This document shows, piece after piece, positions 55,172-64,000 of a stretch of DNA of 64,000 nt. Position 1 is the first letter of the stretch. The number at the start of each line of letters is the position of its first letter. This stretch comes from Prunella strophiata (Eukaryota; Chordata; Aves; Passeriformes; Prunellidae), in NCBI GenBank assembly GCA_036583965.1, contig JAZBQD010000087.1, forward strand, positions 1-64,000, written 5' to 3'. Under the pieces are notes generated by a model. That model was not told where the DNA came from, made no database searches, and saw only the letters and a list, made by a program, of their open reading frames with translations. A program made the translations under genes and the position numbers.

Positions 55172-56006
55172 GTCTCAGCCACTGCTTTCAATCTACTAAA
55201 AAGAGGAACTTTTCTTGTGGGTGGTCAATACCATTTCTAACAAAGCCCACTTGATGTTGAAAATTGCTTTCACATTCAGGAGCAAAAAAAATTTAAGAAA
55301 TTATAAAAGACTACATGGAAGGTTATAGACATCTGAGGTAAAATTAGGGTTCCATAAAAATAAAATTTGTCTTTGTTTTCAACAGAGGCAGATTTTCATC
55401 TTTTAAGCCCAAATTTTCTCTGACACACAAAAGAACATAAAATATAGAAATGGTTTAGTTCAAACCTGAAACATTTGTCTTTTGGGAATTCCATTTCTAC
55501 ATGAAATGTGGCTGGATGAACACTAGTGAAGCACACAAATACTAAGACCACCACTACAAACTGCAGAAATAACTGAAAATTCTCTTCTACTGGCAATAAG
55601 ACTAAACATGTCTAAAGGTTTCTTTGTATGGAGAGCAGCTACAATGAATGGTTTAAACATAAAAATTAACTGGAAAGCAACCATTTCAGGTAAAGTATTA
55701 AAAAGAATTAACACTGTATTTTAGGTATTTTCTCAGTTACATTTTCAAGATAATGTACACAAACTAAAATGCCTGAGGGCAACAGAACATTACAGTGTAC
55801 TGTAAGACTCAGCTTTTTTTAGTGAGAGGAGGGAAGAGTAGAAGCTTAGCAAAGGTTTGCCAACTTTCTGTCCCCTTACAGAGAATCTAAGAATTCAGAA
55901 TTAAGCATAAATAAACACGTGCTTATGTTTTGGGGACTCCTGTACCACTGGGTCGGTTCTACTGTATTACTAAATTATGAATATAGATCTAATATCTATA
56001 TTCAAC
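55172..56006. other. No recognisable gene
   Basis: AT-rich sequence between a solo LTR and the 3' LTR of element F. Short frames only. No repeat family could be named. Confidence 0.45.
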
Positions 56007-56350
56007 TGTGACGGAAAAAGACTCTCTAACAACTTAATGTTAGAAAGTGTATGTTTATTACGACGCCGGGTAGCGCATGGGATCGGTCCCAACCTGCACT
56101 ACGAGTTGTATCGATCATTACAAAGCCTTTTATTTACAAAAGTGTTGAATATACAAAATACAAATGCATATTCATACTCCTGTCACTTCCTCTGCCCCGC
56201 TTCCCATGCAAATTGGAAGAAAGGCTATTAAGCATGCATAGTTTGTTCCCTGAAATGGGTCGGGGGTCCCTTTTGGGGAGGGGTCTCCAGAAATGAGCAA
56301 GTGAAAAGTTTTCCTCGCTCTGACCTTTCTACCTTTTTGCATACGTGACA
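56007..56350 (-). repeat. 3' LTR of element F
   Basis: 344 bp, TGTGACGGAAAAAG to ACGTGACA on the plus strand. AATAAACATAC on the minus strand near 56056 is the polyadenylation signal. The LTR end plus the polypurine tract is duplicated just beyond (see findings). Confidence 0.75.
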
Positions 56351-56399
56351 AACTAAATCCCCCTGCGTGACAAAACTAAATCCCCCTGCTTCCTTATGT

Positions 56400-58145
56400 T
56401 CAATGGGTGAGGAAGTCTGTTCTTCATGATATTGACAAGTAGTGAAAAATGGTGTCCGGGTAGCTTATCTAAGCCTGGCTTCTGCTACCTCTAAACAAAA
56501 GCTTATTTTTTCTACTTTAGCTAACTCAACAACCATTGTCTTAGAATCTTCAATTCTTTGAAACCAATGTCTCATCTCCCCACTTCTTTGAAATAAGTAA
56601 ATTCTTTTACTTAGTATACAGAGTCTTCTTCATTTATCCAAGTCGCACAGCTAGTGTCTCTCAAGACCAAGCCATACACCTTTGATAGTGATGTTAAAGC
56701 TGCTACTCATCATAGCATCCTCCAATTGCAAACAAGTACTACAACAGATAACACCAAACTTATGCTTACTAAAATACGCAACACAACTATAGGGTGGATT
56801 AAGGCATTCAGTATACCGGTTGCTGTCAATGACCATAGCCTTTATATATTGATGTGATACTGCAGGTGCTTGATAGGAAAAATCACACCCCTTGATTCTA
56901 ACAAAATTGCAAACACACAAATTGAATTGAGTTTCATCTATAATTTGGTTGTCTATTTTTATGATGGGACATGCTGTCCTAAGACAGACACAACCTTGTA
57001 CACAAGCAAAGCTGTCTGTTTGCCTGGATGCGTTTCAAAGTGACAAATACTTTGGTCTGTATCTAAACAAGTGTCTTTGTCACCTTCTAATGTTAATCCT
57101 AATGGGACTATATTTGGTCCACTGAGGCACTGTGTATAGTTAAAACAAAGGCTGTCACTATACTAGTCACAGGGTTATAGGTGAAATTGATTAACACTTA
57201 TCAAGACTGCAGTTCCCTCCCCATATCAGAGGCATTGTCCCAGACAATTTTGCAAATTTCAGCAGGGAATGTTCCCTCTCCACTTTCCCTGATAACTGTA
57301 GCAGCCAATGATTGCATCCACACTTGTGCTTGAGCATACCCAAGAGCCAGCGAGATGTTTTTACTGGCTGTGCCTAGCTGTCCTGGTTTAGGGCAAATTT
57401 GGCAGAGAACCTCCAAAGGGGGCCCCTCCAGAAAACAAACTCCCACGGGCCCTACCCCCAACCGGTTCAGGAAGGATTCCTCAGAGAGAGAAGTGGAAAG
57501 AACCTGTTTATTTAACAGGCACAGCACACCCCAGCCCAAAAAATGAACAATACTGGATGACAACACTCTTTCACCGCTCTGAAAAAGATGACAAATTCAG
57601 AAAGTCTCTCTTGGGAGTGGTTGCTCTGTTATCGATCCCTCCGGCGCTGGGGATGGCTGCTGCAGGCCACAAGATGTAAACTCTCGGTGTTTCCCAGGTC
57701 CCAGTCCAGAGCAGGTTTGAACGGTTTCAGGAAAGGGAAAGGAAAGAACAGTCCAGGGAAAAATCGGACTGCCTAGGTAAACTAACTAATAAGCAAAGCA
57801 AGGAGCAACGCAAAAGCAAGAGCAAGAGCAAAAGCGAAAGCCCAAGCAAAAGCAGCACTATGTACTTTGCTGCTGTCTGTGTCCCATCAGCTGTGGGGGC
57901 TGATAACAGGACAAAACAAAACTTCACTTTTTGGAGCCAGTCTTGAAGTCAGAGAACATAATATCCAGCATAAACAGAGCAGACGATTGGGGATACAAGC
58001 ATCATAGCATCACCCCAGGACATTAGCGCATTAATTATTATATCCCAGTCACATTATACCTGGTATAATGTGGCATTGCATTGACTCCTGTTATGGCTAA
58101 GGTAATTACTACATTAGTTACAACATTCCACATAATGTCCACAAT
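56400..58145 (-). pseudogene. Element F env, decayed and split by an LTR
   Basis: Just downstream of the integrase end, the minus strand starts with a signal-peptide-like MWNVVTNVVITLAITGVNA (58142 onward) and then hits stops. After the inserted LTR, a stretch at 57370-57200 (YAQAQVWMQSLA, EICKIVWDNAS) continues. A Cys-containing piece at 56920-56651 follows. Many stops are present. The subunit boundaries and a CX6CC motif cannot be placed. The envelope type is not that of C, D, K or L. Confidence 0.55.
57379..58022 (-). repeat. Solo LTR of the B family in element F env
   Basis: 644 bp, TGTCCTGGTTTAGGGC to CACCCCAGGACA. The flanks are ctagc (57374-57378) and ttagc (58023-58027), a 5-bp duplication with one change. 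Confidence 0.93.
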
Positions 58146-58147
58146 AA

Positions 58148-59647
58148 CTATAAGTCATTTTGTTTGTTGTTCCAAGTGAGCCTCAGCTTCAGTTTGTTAT
58201 CGCCTGGTGTCACCTTCCAAATGCTCTCTGGGGCTTTCTTCACTCGGGAGTGATGGATCCAGGCCTTCTGTTCTTTGATTTTGATTGCAGTGAAGGTAGT
58301 GAGGAGCACCTGGAATGGTCCTTCCCACTGCAGTTCCAAGGTCTTTTCTGCAAAAAGGACTTAACATACACTTAATCTCCAGGTTGTGCATCATGTACTG
58401 GCCCATCTAGTTCTCGGTTTTGAACTCCAGCCACATATTTCTCTTAGTTGTTTATTTAGAGCCGCCATATATCTATGTAGAGTTTGCACAATTTTTGAAA
58501 TACAGTGTGGCCCCCTATCTGAGGATATGGTGGCTGGAACTCCAAATCCTGGTATTATCTCTTGCAAGAGTGCTTTGGTCACCTCTCGGGCCTTAGCTGT
58601 CCTGGCAGGAAAGACTTCTGGTCATCTTGAAAACGTATCAGTTAACACTAATAAGTAATGATAGCCTCCCTTCTTGGGCAGTTCTGCAAAATCAATTTGC
58701 CATTGTTGCCTAGGTCCACAACCTTTTCCAATTTGTCCCTTTTTAGGCTTTGGGGTATTTTTAGGGTTAGTTTGGTGGCAAACACTACACTGACAAGTTA
58801 CCTGTATTACTGTGCCCTGTAATTTCCTGGCCATGATTCTTTCCTTCAAATGGTTATACAGGGCATCTATTCCCCAGTGTGTTTTCTCATGTTCCTTCTG
58901 TACTAATGACCACAACAAATAGGACGGTACTACAAGTTTCCCTTTTTCTGTTACAGCCCATCCCTCCTGGTTATAACTTGCCTTTTCTACTTTAATGAGT
59001 TTCTTATCTTTCTTATTGTACATTGGCTTACCGTAAATAGAAATTTTTCCATCTGGAATCAATGCTGCCTCAATTGTCTCCTCGGGTATCTCACCTTTTG
59101 CTGCTTCTTTTGCCTCCCTATCTGCCAGCATGTTTCCCTCTCTTAATTCAGAGCTCACTTTTGGGTGTGCTTTGATGTGCATGATAGCTATCTTCTCAGG
59201 TAGCTGTACTGCATCCAATAGTCTCAGTATTTCTTGGGCATGTTTAATACTCTTCCCTTGTGAGTTCAACAGTCCTCTCTCCTTCCATATGGCTCCATGT
59301 GCATGAACCACTCCAAATGCATACCTTGAGTCTATATGGATGTTAATTTCTTTTCCTCTTGCCAGTTCTAGGGCCCAAATTAAAGCAATTATTTCAGCTT
59401 TCTGCGCAGAGGTATTTGTTGTTAACAGTCCAGACTCTATTACCTCTCTGCTTGTGGTAACTGCATATCCAGCATGCCTTTTCCCACTGATGACGTAGCT
59501 GCTTCCATCAGTAAACCAGGTTTCAGCACTCTCAAGTGGGGTATCCTTCAGATCCGGGTGACTGGAGTAGGTGGCTTCAATGGCTTCCAGGCAGTCGTGG
59601 ATCACCGGTTCTCCCATACTCCCTCTGAGGAAGGAAGCTGAGTTCAC
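58148..59647 (-). pseudogene. Element F pol: RNase H and integrase
   Basis: A 341-codon frame (59647-58622) holds RNase H (WFTDGSSYV, Glu in QKAEIIAL, IDSRYAFG, GNMLADREA), the integrase zinc region (HEKTHWG, CSVCHQ) and the first core Asp (WQIDFAEL). The frame then changes. The second Asp is in ISSDRGPHC (about 58530), and the third-acid region is degraded. A C-terminal domain (WEGPFQVLLTTF, 58339-58148) closes it. Frame changes at about 58620 and 58400 make it inactive. Confidence 0.8.
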
Positions 59648-59655
59648 AACTTTAG

Positions 59656-60311
59656 TGTCACGATCCGCTCGTAAGGCGGGGTGTCGTGATGGTTCATTTT
59701 ACTGATCTCAGAGTGCAAAAACAACACAGTGGGGATTTCAGTATTAATCAAAGCAAATGCATCTTTATTGAATAACTATAGTAAATGCAATAGAGAAATT
59801 AAGAAAGAGAGAGAGAGAGAAAAAAGAAGTGGAAGAAAGAGGGGGCATAGCTACCAACGTAGAGACGAAGTCCTCGAGGGTCCAGTCGAAGGGTCCAGGC
59901 GAGGAGTTCGTCTGTTGTGTCGGGGAGATCTCCGAAATGCTGGTCAATTCGGGGTTCTATTATAGTCCTCTTCGGTGGGGGAGGGAGATAGGTCTTGAAA
60001 TGGAATCAGATGCAATAGTCTATGGTTATTGCAGGAGGGAAGGGAAGCGTAAGGGTACGAGGACAGTACGGATAGTCCATGTTCTCAGCAGTAATCAGTA
60101 ATCTCAGCAGTAATCGAGAACTATTGTCTTCTTGGTCCAATAGTCACATCTGCAAGCAAACATCAGCTTTGGTCATCTCGCCTTCCCCCGCGCACCTCCC
60201 CCGTGCCAGAGGTTTCAGTCTCAGTCCTTGGGAGGAGGTGAGGCTCCTCCACATAGGGGTTTCATGTCTCAGTCCTTGAGGGGAAAGGCTTCTCCCATCT
60301 CAGTCCATCAG
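59656..60311 (-). repeat. LTR inserted in element F pol
   Basis: Starts TGTCACGATCCGCTCG. On the minus strand there is CTATAATAG near 59965 and AATAAAG near 59768, in the correct order and spacing for an LTR. F pol homology resumes at about 60600-60300, so the upper end is approximate and no target duplication was found. A GA-rich microsatellite lies at 59803-59825. Confidence 0.65.
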
Positions 60312-61790
60312 TCACGGTGGTTGTGAAACAGATGAAGGGTCTTTTGTGGGGACCTCCACAGATTACCCCAGGAAAGTCCAGCCAAGCCAAGAGGTGGGGA
60401 GATTCTAGGGCTATTGTTCTGAAAAATGGGTGCAGGCGAAGGAGGGCAAAGTGCCCCTTCTCCTCTCCAGTGTTCCAAGACAGCAAACACACCAGCAAAC
60501 AATAGCTTGGCAGACCAGAGGTTCTGCTCGGGCCTCAGGATTTTAGCAAGCAACCCGACTAGGGTCTTTTTCTGTGGTCCTAGTTTCTGTCCTTTCACAA
60601 TGATCGTGAGGCAGATGAGGGAAACTTTTGGACGGAGTCTTACAGTTAGTTACCGCAATTTCTACATCATCTTATTCTACCAGTATGGCTTGGTACTTCA
60701 GAAATCTTTGTGGGGAGAGCCAGTGTCCCCCCTTTGCTTCCAAGACTGCAGACACTGTGTGGGACACCAGCACGATCATCTTCTGGCCTAGGGTAAATTT
60801 GTGTGCTTCTTCACTGCCACTGCTGCAACAGCTCTGAGGCACCCTGGTCATCCCTTAGCTGCTGTATCCAGCTGTTTGAAGAGGTAGGCAACTACTCTCT
60901 AGTACAGGCCTAGGTGTTGTACTAGTATTCCTAAAGCAATCCCTTGCTTCTCGTGAGAAAACAAAAGGAATGGCTTACTCACATCTGGAAGTCCTAAGGC
61001 TGGTGCTGACATGAGGGCCTTCTTTAGCTGGTCAAAGGCTCGTGTTGCTTCTTTTGTCCATTGGAGATCCCTGCTGCCTTCTGTGACCAGCGCATTCAGA
61101 GGTTTAACAAGCAACCCATAGTTATAAATCCATAGTCTGCACCACCCTGTCATGCCCAGAAAGGTTCTCAGTTCTTTCACTGTCTGAGGCTTTGGGGTCT
61201 GGCATATTGCCTCCTTGCGATCTTGTCCCAAGGTCCTTTGTCCAGCACTCACTTCATAGCCCAGGTAAAGAACTGTCTGCTTTACCATGTGAGCCTTCTT
61301 TTGGGATACTCGATACCCTTGCAGGCCCAGAAAGTTTAGGAGGCTTACCGTCCAGTCCACGCGTGTTTCCTGAGTCTGGGTGGCTATTAAGAGGTCATCC
61401 ACATACTGAAAGAGCTGCCCTTCACCAGGAGGAGGTTCCCAGGACTCTAAATTCTTTGCAAGCTGCTCCCCAAATATAGTAGGCGAGCCCTTGTACCCTT
61501 GTGGTAATACACACCATGTGAGCTGAGCTTTATGTCCAGATTTAGGCCTTTCCCATTCGAATGCAAAGATTTTCTGGCTGGCTTCATGGAGAGGTAGGCA
61601 AAAGAAAGCAACCTTTAAATCTAAAATGGTAAACTAGGTTAATTCAGGTGTTAAACGGGTTAATAGGGTATAAGGGTTGGCAACTACTGGGTGTAAGTCT
61701 TCAGTTTCCTTGTTAACAGCCCTCAAATCTTGTAATAGGAGTATTGTTTAACTCTCACTGGCTGTCCTCTCTCTTTTGAGCCTGATTTGC
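60312..61790 (-). pseudogene. Element F reverse transcriptase and connection
   Basis: The largest frame (61402-60899) starts at the active site (MDDLLIATQTQ) and runs through the RT thumb (LYLGYEV, LRTFLGMTGWCR). The connection domain continues to about 60600 with stops and frameshifts (a HWLSPQRFLKY block near 60720). Upstream, fingers and palm (about 61790-61410) are broken into short pieces. Confidence 0.75.
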
Positions 61791-62260
61791 ACTGGCAGTG
61801 CATTCTTAGCTCTTCCTGGTGTATCAGAAGCTCACACCCCAGGAAATACCTGATCCATTATTTTAGCATTAAACTTAACAATTCTACATATTGTTGGTCT
61901 TTTACCTCCAAACTAATCTCTCCATTTTTGAATATTATTCTTGCTTTCATCTGCTCTAGCAGATCCCCACCCAAAAAGTGCAGATGGAGCATTAGGCATG
62001 TATAAGAATCAATGAATTCCCCACTGTTTCCCCAATTTACAAAAATAAGCTCTTTGAGATTGGCCAGTTGCCCCCTTTACCATAACATAATTATTGGTTG
62101 CAGGTATTAGGGCTTTATTCAACACCAAAAATGTCGCCCCTGTGTCTATTAAAAATTATTCTGAGCACTGGTTTTTCCAGTGACTAAATTTCTTGCAAAC
62201 CGTATATTGATCCTTTCCCAGTCGGGGTGGTCTTTGTTTCGGTGGACCCTGATCACGTTT
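61791..62260 (-). pseudogene. Element F protease and nucleocapsid remnants
   Basis: Matches the protease region of element E, but no frame stays open across it. Pieces around 62190-62050 correspond to the protease start. A basic Lys-rich stretch around 62290-62220 is the expected nucleocapsid position, without an intact zinc knuckle. Confidence 0.5.
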
Positions 62261-63018
62261 CCCTTTTTCTCCCTCTTTTATTACCGCTACCAATTTTTTT
62301 TTTTTCCTTGTTTATATCCTTCTTCCTGATTACTAAAAATTTTCCACGCCTCATCCAATAAGGTCTCTAAGTTCTGGCTGTTCGGGTCTCGAATCTTCTG
62401 GAGTTTTCGTCTGATGTCTTCTGTATATTGGCCTAAAAATAAATTTATTAATTGCTGCTTCCCCTCATCAGATCCAGGATCTAAGGTGGTGTATCAGCGC
62501 ATGGCATCTCACTAATGATCTAAAAATTCAGAAGGTGTTAAAGGTGTTTGAGAGGGGCCCTGTTTGATAGCATATAAGGCTGACCAGTTTATGGTTTTAG
62601 GGATTGCTCTTTCCAGCCCTTTTACTATCACTTCCTGGTATTTTCTTAACCGCTTTAACCCTTCATCATCATTAGGATTCCAACCTGGGTCTTGCAAAGG
62701 AAATACATTTTTAACATGTTCCTTGGTTATTCTACAATCATCATCAGCCAAATCCCCAGCTACTTTCAGAACTAATTGCTTCTCTGTCTCTGTTAGAGCA
62801 TCTAGTAATAGCCCGAGATCTGCCCAATCAGGGAAATGCTGTTTGATCATAAACTTCATTCTCTTAGTAACCCCTATCGGATCACTCCTATAGCCTTTAG
62901 CAATAATTTCCCAAACTTCTAAATCCATTGTAGAAAAGGGAACTTTAATCAGTTTTGTGTCCCCATCAGGGGTCACTGCTTGAACCCAGCTCTTAACAAA
63001 CCACACAATAAAACACAA
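62261..63018 (-). pseudogene. Element F gag (capsid)
   Basis: A frame of 168 codons (63018-62512) covers the class I capsid: PFSTMDLEVWE, FPDWADLGLLLDAL, ETEKQLVLKVAG, ending at SEFLDH and a stop. The next frame (about 62510-62370) carries the rest of the major homology region and a KLQKIRDPN block. The first listed residues (VWFVKSWVQA) may be outside the real protein. No matrix start is seen. Confidence 0.75.
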
Positions 63019-64000
63019 TCCCCAGATAGCAGTTACAGTCTCTCAAAGTAGGCTCTCAGGCTCTCACTCCCTATAATTTCTTCTCCTGGGCATATATTTT
63101 TAAGTAGGGTGGTTTGGGGTTTTTTTTTAATTTTATTTTTTTTTAGGTTTTTTTTTTTTTTTTTTTTCTTCCTCTATATGCTTACTATATGCATACAAAA
63201 GCCATGGGAGGGGAAAACTCCTCTAAAGAATGACAACACCACACAATTCAACACTGTTCAAAACACTTATACAATTTAACAACACGCTTGTCATAAAATC
63301 CTGAAACACAGCACAAAACCTGCGAGAGGGAGGAAGGAGGGGAACTTAACTTCCAAACCCACACTGTCCTTCTCTGCAGTTAGAGCTTAATTATAACACC
63401 ACCTCACATATCAACAATCTCACACTTCACAAACAACCCAGAATTTTCGTTTACGATCAAGACAAGCCTCTAAAATCAAAACCTTTTGGAGGCGAATAAA
63501 AACATAGTCTCAGGCTACAAAACCCGAATCCCTCCACCAGTCACCGAGGCTGTGCCGAGCGTAACTTCAAAGCTCTCACACACTGTAAAAGGAGACTGCT
63601 CCTTTTACACACAGATAAAACAGCTTATTCACTCACAATTGTTTTTATTTAACAACACACTGGTTAAAATGCCACAATCAGTTACACAGTCAGAACTCAC
63701 ACAACGCCTCCCCATGACACACGCACCAGGCATGGTAGGAGCACTCCGAATCCTTCCGCTCTCCTGGGCACAAATGCAAATATCCCTCCACTGCTCAGGC
63801 GGGGGTTTCAAAGCTCTTTCATAACAAACCTTAAAGCACTTATCCCAAAAAGCACACAAATCAAGGCTCTTACAATGCAAATTCACATAAACCACAACAC
63901 ATACAGCACATTAATGATTTTACTGCCTGAGCACACACACATTACAGCCGAAATGCTGGGACTTTAATCACAGTCTCCTGCCACCTGGTCTCAGACCTTC
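63019..64000 (-). other. Element F matrix/leader region
   Basis: Contains T-rich runs at 63119-63170 (A-rich on the sense strand). No convincing matrix frame was found. A Cys-containing 88-codon frame (63895-63629) has no recognised family. By comparison with element E, the 5' LTR should begin not far beyond the window end. Confidence 0.4.

Larger units (their letters stand above)
56007..64000 (-). mobile_element. Class I ERV element F, interrupted, runs off the window
   Basis: Minus-strand element with 3' LTR 56007-56350, env remnants, pol, protease, gag and leader in order. Its gag and integrase end resemble element E. Solo LTRs of two other families are inserted in env (57379-58022) and pol (59656 to about 60311). 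The 5' LTR and primer site lie beyond the window end. Confidence 0.8.

Noticed and set aside
59803..59825. GA-rich run as a regulatory element
   Set aside because: It is a short microsatellite inside an inserted LTR.
1..64000. CRISPR array, tRNA, rRNA or bacterial-type operon
   Set aside because: None was seen. Repeats are LTRs, LINE pieces, microsatellites and homopolymers, and the coding content is retroviral.

Overview
This window is avian repeat-rich DNA with no recognisable host gene. Bird origin is inferred from CR1 LINE fragments in both orientations and from retroviral families typical of birds. Almost all of the 64 kb is endogenous retrovirus (ERV), mostly on the minus strand, with insertions nested inside insertions. 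Such density fits a female-specific (W) or heterochromatic region, but the sequence alone does not prove that.

Layout. 1-16.1 kb: one old ERV-L-like element (G) whose pol is split between 850-2262 and 10185-11774. Gag and the 5' LTR follow, up to 16113. Into G went an unidentified segment (M), and into M went a young provirus A (2405-8574) and a plus-strand solo LTR (8791-9495, 5-bp target duplication). G also carries four other LTR insertions. 16.1-21.5 kb: LTR pieces and a minus-strand CR1 LINE cut by two insertions, one of them an ERV pol/gag fragment (J). 21504-29228: a complete betaretrovirus-like provirus C with 377-bp LTRs, a perfect 6-bp target duplication, and gag, pro and pol but an almost completely deleted env. 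29.2-31.4 kb: little recognisable apart from a CR1 tail. 31.4-35.2 kb: two truncated 3' ends of other ERVs (K and L) with two different env types, L also carrying an unexplained cysteine-rich reading frame. 35215-41827: ERV-L-like provirus B, a relative of A and G with a long open pol. 41.8-54.1 kb: an internally deleted class I element E whose 5' LTR is interrupted by class I element D (45890-53821). D has open gag and pol, a broken env and no 5' LTR. 54.5-64 kb: a solo LTR of the B family and class I element F, which is itself interrupted by two LTRs and runs off the window.

How the genes work together. In each element the reading order is 5' LTR promoter, tRNA primer site, gag, protease, reverse transcriptase/RNase H, integrase, env if present, polypurine tract and 3' LTR. 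Three decoding strategies can be read directly. A, B and G have gag and pol in one frame separated by a UAG codon followed by a conserved hairpin. D has a gammaretrovirus-style UAG between gag and pol. C has an A AAA AAC slippery site that leads from gag into pro by a -1 shift. The most unusual coding feature is that Gag of the A/B/G family starts with a multi-pass membrane domain instead of a myristoylated matrix.
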